DNA of 5,650 nucleotides from Pseudomonadota bacterium. GTDB lineage: Bacteria > Pseudomonadota > Alphaproteobacteria > SMXQ01. The notes under the pieces were generated by a model. The model was not told the DNA's origin. It ran no database searches and worked only from the letters and a program-made list of their open reading frames with translations. Both the position numbers and the translations under genes were made by a program. This document shows positions 1-5,111 of the stretch, piece after piece; the first letter of the stretch is position 1, and each line of letters starts with the position of its first letter. The DNA is taken from positions 1 through 5,650 of the forward strand of contig JADFPK010000128.1 in the NCBI GenBank assembly GCA_022562375.1, written 5' to 3'.

Positions 1-232
1 TCACGATGGTGACGGAGATGGTGAGCCACAGCGCCATCGACAGGCCGGTACGCCAACCGCCACCGAGCTGCGCCAATGTCCAGCTGACCGGCCCGGCCAC
101 GGCGACCGCCATCAGCGCCCAGTAGATCGTCCGCGGGCGTCCACCCGCGTCGAAGGCGCCGCGATGGACGAGGAGCAAGGCGGGAAGAAGGGCGGCGAGC
201 GCGGAGAATCCGAAGATCCACTCATTGGCCAT
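1..232 (-). CDS. Multi-pass inner-membrane protein, N-terminal part (possibly CcsA/HemX/YpjD-like)
   Basis: The first 77 codons of a minus-strand gene are present; the rest lies beyond the left edge. The start is the ATG at 232-230. An in-frame TAG (plus-strand 242-244) lies four codons upstream, so no longer start is possible. The translation begins MANEWIFGFSALAALLPALL and shows three hydrophobic stretches at about residues 5-22, 38-54 and 63-77. A short Arg-rich connector (R24, R32, R34) follows the first segment and a Gly/Trp/Arg turn (GGGWRTG, about 57-63) precedes the third. Spacing of the first three segments and the L-x-x-A-L-W-x-T pattern loosely recall CcsA/HemX/YpjD-type cytochrome c assembly proteins, but this is a weak impression from a fragment. 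No Shine-Dalgarno sequence is seen before the ATG. A TATAGT box eight bases upstream (minus strand) would give a nearly leaderless mRNA. The reading frame and membrane character are well supported; the family is not. Confidence 0.6.
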   Translation of the reverse strand, partial: MANEWIFGFSALAALLPALLLVHRGAFDAGGRPRTIYWALMAVAVAGPVSWTLAQLGGGWRTGLSMALWLTISVTIV

Positions 233-431
233 GGCCGGGGACTATAACACCGATTGCCCCTGCTTGAAGGCTCGTCATGGGCTTGAAGGCGCCTTATGGG
301 ACCGGGGTCTGGAACCAGCCCCCCTCCCCCGCGGCGGCGGGCCGTTACCCGATCTCACCGGCAAGCCCGCCCTTGGCAAGTATAAAGGGGACGATTAGGG
401 TGTCGGGCAGTGTCCCCGGATTGGAGAACCG
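233..431. promoter_or_regulatory. Divergent intergenic region between the membrane-protein gene and ispDF
   Basis: This 199-bp gap separates divergently read genes, so it should hold promoters for both. On the minus strand TATAGT (plus-strand 241-246) is a good -10 match for the leftward gene, with a poor -35 candidate TTCAAG 16 bases upstream of it. The same bases read as TATAAC (243-248) on the plus strand. Nearer ispDF, TATAAA at 381-386 is the only good plus-strand -10-like box, but no convincing -35 stands at the right distance. A GGAG at 423-426, five bases before the ATG at 432, is the ispDF ribosome-binding site. An imperfect inverted repeat (CTGG-AA-CCAG inside GGGG/CCCC, 304-322) and a C-rich run follow, but no T-tract, so it is not a terminator. 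Promoter calls are inference. Confidence 0.35.
262..290. repeat. Two direct copies of GCTTGAAGGC, 19 bp apart, plus a palindrome
   Basis: GCTTGAAGGC occurs exactly at 262-271 and again at 281-290, a start-to-start distance of 19 bp. The second copy runs into the perfect palindrome AAGGCGCCTT at 286-295. The pair lies upstream of both divergent genes and close to the -10-like box of the leftward gene. Two identical 10-mers this close could be tandem binding sites for a regulator, but nothing identifies the protein, and chance cannot be excluded. Confidence 0.35.
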
Positions 432-1613
432 ATGCCCCTTTGCGCCGCCCTGATCGTCGCCGCCGGACGCGGCGAGCGCTTCGGTCACGAGGTGCCGAAA
501 CAATACCTGCCGCTCGCCGGCGCGCCGGTGCTGCGCCATTCCGCCGCCACCTTCACCGCCAACCCCGGCATCGGTGCGGTGCGCGTGGTGATCCATGAGG
601 ACGACCGGGACCGATACGCCGAGGCGGTGGCGGGGCTCGATCTGTTGGCGCCGGTGACGGGTGGCGCGACGCGCCGCGAATCGGTGCGCCTCGGCCTCGA
701 AAGCCTGGCCGAGCTGGCGCCCGATCGGGTGCTGATCCATGACGCCGCCCGGCCCTTCGTCGATACCGCCACCATCGCCAGGGTGATCGCCGCCCTGGAC
801 CACGCCCCCGGCGCCATCGCCGCGGTGCCGCTAAGCGATACTCTTAAACGCGGCGATGGGGCACGCATCATCGAAACCGTTCCCCGCCAAGGCCTGTGGC
901 GGGCGCAAACACCCCAGGCCTTCCGCTTCGCCGATATTCTCGCCGCCCACCGGGCCTTCGCCGCCGGCGAGCCCGGTGACGAGCCGACCGACGATGCCGC
1001 CATCGCCGAGCGCGCCGGGCTCACCGTCTCGCTGGTCGCCGGCAGCGAGGAAAACTTCAAGCTGACGACGCCCGAGGATCTCGAACGCGCCGAGAGGCTG
1101 CTCGGGGCGGCCAAAGGCGATGTCAGGACCGGGCTCGGCTTCGATGTCCACGGCTTCGGCGACGGCCGGGACGGCCGGCAACATCTCATGCTGTGCGGCG
1201 TCAAGGTGCCCCACGACGCCACCCTCACCGGACACTCGGACGCCGATGTCGGCCTGCACGCGCTGACCGATGCGCTTCTTGGCGCCATCGGCGCCGGCGA
1301 TATCGGCGAGCACTTCGCGCCCGACGACCCGAAGTGGCGGGGCGCCGATTCCGCGATCTTCCTCCGTCACGCCGTCGGCCTGATCGCCGATCGCGGCGGC
1401 GAGATCGGCCACGTCGACATCACGCTGATCTGTGAAAAGCCGAAAATCGGACCCCACCGGGCGGACATGCGCGCCCGCATCGCCGGGTTGCTCGGCATCG
1501 CCCCGGACAAGGTCAACGTCAAGGCGACGACCACCGACGGTCTGGGGTTCCTCGGCCGTGGCGAGGGTATCGCCGCCCAGGCGGTGGCGACGGTGCGCCT
1601 GGCATCGGAGTGA
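432..1613 (+). CDS. ispDF: Bifunctional IspD/IspF enzyme (MEP-pathway isoprenoid synthesis)
   Basis: This 393-residue cytosolic enzyme carries two steps of the MEP pathway to isoprenoid precursors. The N-terminal IspD domain (about 1-225) joins CTP and 2-C-methyl-D-erythritol 4-phosphate to form CDP-ME. It shows the nucleotide-binding [12 protein letters not shown] (7-18), PKQYLPL with the active-site lysine K23, the IHDAARPFV block (102-110) and a terminal [10 protein letters not shown]. The C-terminal IspF domain (about 231-393) cyclises CDP-ME 2-phosphate to MEcPP. Its FDVHGF gives metal ligands D238 and H240, the third ligand is H276, TGHSDADV supplies H268/S269, and [20 protein letters not shown] is the conserved C-terminal signature. 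The linker between the domains is only a few residues. The IspE step acts between the two and is encoded elsewhere. The ATG at 432 has GGAG five bases upstream. pgpA follows after 7 bp, suggesting one operon. Fused IspDF is common in Alphaproteobacteria. All key residues I looked for are present. Confidence 0.97.
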   Translation: MPLCAALIVAAGRGERFGHEVPKQYLPLAGAPVLRHSAATFTANPGIGAVRVVIHEDDRDRYAEAVAGLDLLAPVTGGATRRESVRLGLESLAELAPDRVLIHDAARPFVDTATIARVIAALDHAPGAIAAVPLSDTLKRGDGARIIETVPRQGLWRAQTPQAFRFADILAAHRAFAAGEPGDEPTDDAAIAERAGLTVSLVAGSEENFKLTTPEDLERAERLLGAAKGDVRTGLGFDVHGFGDGRDGRQHLMLCGVKVPHDATLTGHSDADVGLHALTDALLGAIGAGDIGEHFAPDDPKWRGADSAIFLRHAVGLIADRGGEIGHVDITLICEKPKIGPHRADMRARIAGLLGIAPDKVNVKATTTDGLGFLGRGEGIAAQAVATVRLASE

Positions 1614-1620
1614 ACCCGCC

Positions 1621-2127
1621 ATGACCAGCGGCGCCCCGGCCACCGGGCTTTCCTTTTGGCACCCGGCCAATCTGGTGGCGACGGGATTTGGCATCGGGCG
1701 GCTACCACGGGCGCCGGGAACCTGGGGCTCGCTCGCCGCCCTGCCGCTCGCCTGGGTGATCTGGAGCCGCTTCGGTAGCGCCGGAGTGGGCGTCGCGGCG
1801 ATCGCCGTCTTCGCCGCCGGCTGGTGGGCGGCCGATGTCTATATCCGCGCCACCGGCGCCGAGGACCCGCCCGAAATCGTTATCGACGAGATCGCCGGCC
1901 AATTGCTCACCCTCGCCTTGGCGCCGGCCGAGTTCCTGCCTTACGCCGCCGGCCTGGTGCTGTTCCGCCTCGCCGACATCTTCAAACCATGGCCGGTGAG
2001 TTGGGCGGAGGAGCGGCTCAAGGGCGGTCTCGGCGTCATCGCCGACGATTTCCTCGCAAGCCTCTATTCCGCCATGGCTCTGTTTCTTTTTCTCATTTTC
2101 TTACAGAAAGTTGTCGGTGTTTCCTGA
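1621..2127 (+). CDS. pgpA: Phosphatidylglycerophosphatase A
   Basis: This 168-residue inner-membrane phosphatase converts phosphatidylglycerophosphate to phosphatidylglycerol plus phosphate, the final step of PG synthesis. It carries the PgpA family blocks in order: GFGIGRLPRAPGTWGS (22-37), DPPEIVIDEIAGQ (82-94) with acidic D89/E90, FRLADIFKPWPV (115-126) and GGLGVIADDFLAS with D142/D143. The third block usually reads FRLFDI, and here Ala118 replaces the second Phe. Hydrophobic stretches lie at about 38-49, 53-74, 95-114 and 145-166. Length is typical for the family. The start is ATG 1621, ten bases after GGAG at 1607-1610 inside the end of ispDF. An ATG at 1432 in the same frame would add 63 residues read out of frame through ispDF and is rejected, since homology begins with the 1621 start. 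The gene lies 7 bp after ispDF and overlaps the next gene by 17 bp, so expression is probably coupled. Confidence 0.95.
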   Translation: MTSGAPATGLSFWHPANLVATGFGIGRLPRAPGTWGSLAALPLAWVIWSRFGSAGVGVAAIAVFAAGWWAADVYIRATGAEDPPEIVIDEIAGQLLTLALAPAEFLPYAAGLVLFRLADIFKPWPVSWAEERLKGGLGVIADDFLASLYSAMALFLFLIFLQKVVGVS

Positions 2128-2605
2128 GAAAACAATCGAGCTGGCTGAAAGGGTCGTCAGGGCCTGCGAGGCGGCGGGCTTGCGCATCGTCACGGCGGAA
2201 TCCTGCACCGGCGGCCTGATCGCCGCCGCGCTGACCGAAATCCCCGGCGCCTCCAACGTCGTCGAACGCGGCTTCGTCGCCTATTCCTACGCCGCCAAGA
2301 CCGAGCTTCTCGGCGTTCCGGCGGATCTCATCGAGGCCCACGGCGCCGTCAGCCGGGAGGTCGCCCAAGCCATGGCCGAAGGGGCGCTCGCCCGCGCGCC
2401 GGCCGAGCTTTCCGTCGCCATCACCGGCATCGCCGGTCCCGGCGGCGCGACCCCCGCCAAGCCCGTCGGCCTGGTGCAATTGGCGGCGGCGAGAAAAGGC
2501 GCCGAGACCCTGGCGGAACGCCACGTCTTCGGCGGCGATCGCGGCGAGGTCCGCCTCCAGGGCGTCCAAGCCGCCCTCGAGTTGCTTCTCCGCCAGGTCC
2601 GATAA
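2111..2605 (+). CDS. pncC: Stand-alone CinA C-terminal domain protein, PncC-type nicotinamide-nucleotide amidase
   Basis: This 164-residue protein is the CinA C-terminal domain alone, without the N-terminal pyrophosphatase domain of full-length CinA. The family hydrolyses nicotinamide mononucleotide to nicotinate mononucleotide and ammonia, recycling NAD breakdown products in the cytosol. The hallmark TAESCTGGL (28-36) contains the presumed catalytic Ser31. The VAYSYAAKTELLGV block supplies Y58 and K63. HGAVSREVAQAMAEGA follows, then the glycine-rich ITGIAGPGGA and KPVGLVQLA. Length is typical of single-domain members. No ATG begins the ORF. TTG 2111 is preceded directly by the purine run AGAAAG (2105-2110), and GTG at 2117 is an alternative two codons in, with better spacing to that run. 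Either start lies inside the end of pgpA (stop 2125-2127), implying translational coupling. Annotations often call such proteins CinA or competence/damage-inducible protein; the amidase role is assigned by family, not seen directly. Confidence 0.93.
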   Translation: MSVFPEKTIELAERVVRACEAAGLRIVTAESCTGGLIAAALTEIPGASNVVERGFVAYSYAAKTELLGVPADLIEAHGAVSREVAQAMAEGALARAPAELSVAITGIAGPGGATPAKPVGLVQLAAARKGAETLAERHVFGGDRGEVRLQGVQAALELLLRQVR

Positions 2606-2611
2606 GGACGC

Positions 2612-2650
2612 CCATCCTTCCATAATGGCCCCGCCATCCTTCCAAAATGG
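2612..2650. repeat. Tandem 17-bp imperfect direct repeat with 22-bp period
   Basis: CCATCCTTCCATAATGG at 2612-2628 is repeated at 2634-2650 as CCATCCTTCCAAAATGG, with a single T-to-A difference and a 5-bp CCCCG spacer. The period of 22 bp is close to two helical turns, so both copies would face the same side of the DNA. Each unit has CCAT at one end and ATGG at the other, a short inverted flank. The pair starts 7 bp after the pncC stop and ends 42 bp before the TTGACG box proposed as the glp promoter, so an activator or repressor site for glp is the simplest reading. The bound protein is unknown. Confidence 0.6.
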
Positions 2651-2692
2651 GCGCAAGGCTGTAGACTGGACGGCGTGGGCGGTGCGCATCCC

Positions 2693-2720
2693 TTGACGTT
2701 CCACCCCACTGGGGAAAAAT
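2693..2720 (+). promoter_or_regulatory. Candidate sigma-70 promoter of the glp operon
   Basis: TTGACG at 2693-2698 matches the -35 consensus at five of six positions. After 16 bases, AAAAAT at 2715-2720 matches the -10 consensus at four of six. Transcription would start near 2727, giving a leader of about 165 bases before glpS that contains a palindrome, a small ORF and two hairpins. A second -10-like box, TAAAAT at 2762-2767, has no acceptable -35 and would start transcription inside the small ORF's ribosome-binding site, so it is less likely. The presence of a promoter in this spacer is likely on context; the exact boxes are a prediction. Confidence 0.4.
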
Positions 2721-2745
2721 GAGCATTCGCCGCGGACCACAACCC

Positions 2746-2757
2746 TTCGCCGGCGAA
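2746..2757. promoter_or_regulatory. 12-bp perfect palindrome, possible operator
   Basis: TTCGCCGGCGAA is a perfect inverted repeat with no spacer, lying 25 bp after the proposed -10 box and followed by an A/T-rich stretch (AGAATAAAATTA). Position just downstream of a predicted transcription start would suit a repressor site. It does not resemble the Escherichia coli GlpR operator. Without a loop it would make only a poor RNA hairpin, and no T-tract follows, so it is not a terminator. Short palindromes of this kind can arise by chance in GC-rich DNA. Confidence 0.25.
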
Positions 2758-2780
2758 AGAATAAAATTACGGGGAGAGCC

Positions 2781-2897
2781 ATGGGTACTGGGTTGACCCT
2801 GCCAACTCGGCTGGATACGAACGCGCGGGCCGGACATCACACTCTGTCCGGCGCCGCCAGGGACGGCTCCCCGCGTGACGGGGCGCCGGGCCGATGA
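2781..2897 (+). CDS. Small ORF (38 aa) in the glpS leader, possible coupling or leader peptide
   Basis: ATG 2781 follows GGGGAGAG (2771-2778) at ideal distance, the clearest ribosome-binding site in the window. The frame runs 38 codons (beginning MGTGLTLPTRLDTN) and stops at TGA 2895-2897, which overlaps the glpS start codon in an ATGA arrangement. The peptide is hydrophilic, basic and Gly/Arg-rich, has no membrane segment or known motif, and I do not recognise it. Third positions are G/C in 27 of the 37 codons after the start, visibly lower than in the neighbouring genes, so selection on the peptide sequence is doubtful. Its value may lie in ribosome passage: two hairpins lie within it, and glpS has only a weak, paired ribosome-binding site of its own. 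It could alternatively be a chance ORF over an ordinary leader. Confidence 0.4.
   Translation: MGTGLTLPTRLDTNARAGHHTLSGAARDGSPRDGAPGR
2829..2852 (+). promoter_or_regulatory. Leader hairpin 1: perfect 8-bp stem
   Basis: GCCGGACA (2829-2836) pairs perfectly with TGTCCGGC (2845-2852) around the 8-base loop TCACACTC. It sits in the middle of the small ORF, about 40 bases before glpS. No T-run follows, so it is not an intrinsic terminator. It could slow RNA decay, affect translation, or be a protein-binding dyad in DNA. Confidence 0.45.
2865..2887 (+). promoter_or_regulatory. Leader hairpin 2, next to the glpS start codon
   Basis: CCCCG (2869-2873) pairs with CGGGG (2879-2883) around CGTGA. Beyond a T-C mismatch, GGC (2865-2867) pairs with GCC (2885-2887). 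The GGGG at 2880-2883 is the only purine run near a usable ribosome-binding position for glpS (ATG 2894), and it is paired in this stem. A ribosome translating the small ORF would open it. The fold is read by eye, without energy calculation. Confidence 0.4.
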
Positions 2898-3994
2898 GCC
2901 TGAAGCTCGAGAACGTCACCAGGACCGTCGGCGGCGAAACCCACATCGACGATATCACGCTCGAGTTGTCGCCGGGAACGCTTCACGTCCTGATCGGCCC
3001 GACCCTGGCGGGCAAGACGTCGCTGATGCGCCTGATGGCCGGTCTCGACAGGCCGAGCGCCGGCCGGGTGCTGGTCGACGGCGAGAACGTCACCGGCGTC
3101 TCCGTGCGCCGGCGCTCCGTCGCCATGGTCTATCGGAATTTCATCAACTACCCCTCCTTCACCGTCTACGACAACATCGCCTCGCCCCTCAGGCTGCGGA
3201 CCCGGCTATCGAAGCATGAGATCGACCTCAAGGTGCGCGAGGCGGCGATCACCATGCGCATCGAGGCGCTTCTCGACCGCCGGCCGGGCGAGTTGAGCGG
3301 CGGCCAGCAGCAACGCACCGCCATCGCCCGGGCGCTGGTCAAGGACGCCCATCTTTTGCTGCTCGACGAGCCGCTGGTCAATCTCGACACCAAGCTTGGC
3401 GAGGAACTGCGCGCCGAGATGCGGGAACTGTTCCGGGAACGGGAAACCATCGTCGTCTACGCCACCACCGAACCGAGCGAGGCCTTGATGCTGGGTGGCG
3501 CCGCCGTGGTCCTCGACGAGGGCCGCATACTCCAATCGGGACCGACGCTCGAGGTCTTTAACAATCCGGCATCGGTCGCCGTCGCCGACATCTTCTCCGA
3601 TCCGCCGATGAACATGATCGACGGCGAAATCGTCGACGGCGAGGCGCGCCTCGGCGGGGACATCCGCCTGCCCCTTGCCGGACACCTCGGCCAACTGTCG
3701 CCGGGCCCCTACCGCTTCGGGGTGCGCGCCGGCCATCTTTCGGTCGTTTCCTCGCCGGCCCACGAGTTCAGGTTCGGCGCCACCGTCGATCTCGCCGAGG
3801 TCAGCGGGTCGGAGACCTTGATCCATATCCGTCACGGCGGCGCGGCGTGGGTGGTGCGGCAGCAAGGGGTGCACAGCTTCGACCTCGGCCAGCCGATCGA
3901 CGTCTTCCTCGATGCCGCCCGCCTCTTCGTGTTCGCCGCCACCGGCCGGCTGGTGGCCGCGCCGGCGCCACCCGGCGGCGGGACGCCACGGTAA
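2894..3994 (+). CDS. glpS: Glycerol ABC transporter ATPase GlpS (partly degenerate ATP site)
   Basis: This 366-residue MalK/CUT1-class ATPase is one of two cytosolic motor subunits of a glycerol importer like Rhizobium GlpSTPQUV. I recognise it from N-terminal LENVTRTVGGETHIDDITL, FINYPSFTVYDNIASPLR, YATTEPSEALMLGG and IFSDPPMNMI. The nucleotide-binding domain (about 1-230) has Walker A GPTLAGKT (35-42, K41; Leu38 where Gly is usual), LSGGQQQR signature (134-141), Walker B LLLLDEP with catalytic E159, and D-loop NLD (163-165). Two key residues differ: the Q-loop glutamine is Arg81 (MVYRNF) and the switch histidine is Thr192 (YATTEP instead of VTHD). A C-terminal TOBE-type region (about 236-366) follows. 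ATG 2894 is the only possible start, since TGA 2876-2878 is in frame just upstream. It overlaps the small ORF's stop and is 15 bp before glpT. Glycerol specificity is inferred from family resemblance. Confidence 0.9.
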   Translation: MSLKLENVTRTVGGETHIDDITLELSPGTLHVLIGPTLAGKTSLMRLMAGLDRPSAGRVLVDGENVTGVSVRRRSVAMVYRNFINYPSFTVYDNIASPLRLRTRLSKHEIDLKVREAAITMRIEALLDRRPGELSGGQQQRTAIARALVKDAHLLLLDEPLVNLDTKLGEELRAEMRELFRERETIVVYATTEPSEALMLGGAAVVLDEGRILQSGPTLEVFNNPASVAVADIFSDPPMNMIDGEIVDGEARLGGDIRLPLAGHLGQLSPGPYRFGVRAGHLSVVSSPAHEFRFGATVDLAEVSGSETLIHIRHGGAAWVVRQQGVHSFDLGQPIDVFLDAARLFVFAATGRLVAAPAPPGGGTPR

Positions 3995-4009
3995 TACCAA
4001 GGAGCGGCG

Positions 4010-5095
4010 ATGGCGCTGATCGAACTGAAGGAGGTCGCCCACGCCTATATGGCGAGACCCCGGACGCCCGAGGATTACGCGCTCAAGCGCCTCGACACGG
4101 TGTGGCGGGATGGCGGCGCTTACGCCTTGCTCGGACCATCGGGCTGCGGCAAGACGACGACGCTGAACATCATTTCCGGGCTCATCCGGCCGAGCGAAGG
4201 CCGGGTCCTGATCGACGGTCGCGACGTCACCGGGCTGGCGCCCCGGGATCGCAACGTCGCTCAGGTTTTCCAGTTCCCGGTGATCTACGACACCATGACG
4301 GTGTTCGACAACCTCGCCTTTCCCTTGCGCAACCGTAGGCTCGACCGCAACGAAATTCGCTCGCGCGTCCACGAGGTCGCCGAGATGCTGGAACTGACGG
4401 CGGATCTCAAGCGCCGCGCCAGTGGCTTGACGGCGGACGTCAAGCAGAAAATCTCCCTTGGCCGGGGCCTGGTGCGCAAGGACGTCGCCGCCATCCTGTT
4501 CGACGAGCCGCTGACCGTCATCGACCCGCACCTCAAGTGGCTGTTGCGCCGCAAGCTCAAACAGATCCAGGAACGGTTCAGCACCACGCTGATCTACGTC
4601 ACCCATGACCAGAACGAGGCGCTGACCTTCGCCGATCAGGTGGTGATCATGGACCAAGGCGAGGTGCTCCAGACCGGTTCGCCGCAAGAGCTCTTCGAAA
4701 ACCCCCGGCATATCTTCGTCGGGTATTTCATCGGCAGCCCGGGCATGAACCTCATGCCCTGCCGGATCGACGGCAATGCCGCCATCGTCGAAGGCGCGCC
4801 GATCGCCCTCGGTGAAGGTGTCGCCGCGCGCGGACGGGCGGCGGGCGGCGAACTGGTGCTCGGCATCCGGCCCGAGTTCCTGCGCCTCAGGGCTTCCGCC
4901 GAGCAAGGCAACGTGCCGGTCAGCGTCCGTTCGGCCGAGAACCTCGGCAATTTCAAGATCGTGACGGTGAGCCTCGGCAAGCTCGCGCTCAAGGTCAAGG
5001 TGCCGGAGGACCACGACGTGCCGGGCGAGTGGGCTTATCTGAATTTCCCGCCGGAGTGGACCAAGGTCTACGCCGACGGCCGGCTGGTCGAATAG
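4010..5095 (+). CDS. glpT: Glycerol ABC transporter ATPase GlpT (degenerate signature motif)
   Basis: This 361-residue ATPase is the partner of GlpS. It starts with LKEVAHAYMARP and DYALKRLDTVWRDGGAYALL, typical of the GlpT branch, and is not the unrelated glycerol-3-phosphate antiporter also named GlpT. Walker A GPSGCGKT (42-49, K48), Q-loop VFQF (Q88), Walker B ILFDEP (D165, catalytic E166), D-loop Asp172 and switch VTHD (H199) are all intact. The ABC signature is not: where LSGGQ is expected, it reads LTADV (140-144) within GLTADVKQKISLGRGL. A TOBE-type region with GIRPEFLRL fills the C-terminal third. The domain is clearly homologous to GlpS (for example PSxGRVLxDG, TVxDNxAxPLR), consistent with an old tandem duplication. 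ATG 4010 has AAGGAG at 3999-4004. glpP follows after 16 bp, so the three genes are one operon. Confidence 0.92.
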   Translation: MALIELKEVAHAYMARPRTPEDYALKRLDTVWRDGGAYALLGPSGCGKTTTLNIISGLIRPSEGRVLIDGRDVTGLAPRDRNVAQVFQFPVIYDTMTVFDNLAFPLRNRRLDRNEIRSRVHEVAEMLELTADLKRRASGLTADVKQKISLGRGLVRKDVAAILFDEPLTVIDPHLKWLLRRKLKQIQERFSTTLIYVTHDQNEALTFADQVVIMDQGEVLQTGSPQELFENPRHIFVGYFIGSPGMNLMPCRIDGNAAIVEGAPIALGEGVAARGRAAGGELVLGIRPEFLRLRASAEQGNVPVSVRSAENLGNFKIVTVSLGKLALKVKVPEDHDVPGEWAYLNFPPEWTKVYADGRLVE

Positions 5096-5111
5096 GACGG
5101 GGGACGGACGG

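Noticed and set aside
1432..1620. Extended start for pgpA at ATG 1432.
   Set aside because: The extra 63 residues are ispDF read in another frame and are Arg/Pro/Ser-rich without PgpA similarity. ATG 1621 matches the family start.
485..1694. Two minus-strand open frames of 267 and 287 codons across ispDF.
   Set aside because: They mirror a complete enzyme gene with intact motifs on the plus strand, and their translations show no family features.
2604..2619. AAGGA/TCCTT inverted repeat just after pncC as a terminator.
   Set aside because: The stem is only 5 bp, there is no T-tract, and the TCCTT belongs to the tandem repeat. I see no intrinsic terminator between pncC and glpS.
2612..2650. 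Tandem repeats as the start of a CRISPR array.
   Set aside because: There are only two copies with a 5-bp spacer, far too short for CRISPR spacers, and no cas genes are present.
2093..2840. Minus-strand open frames across pncC and the spacer.
   Set aside because: They are shadows of pncC extended into the spacer, without recognisable protein features or a convincing ribosome-binding site.
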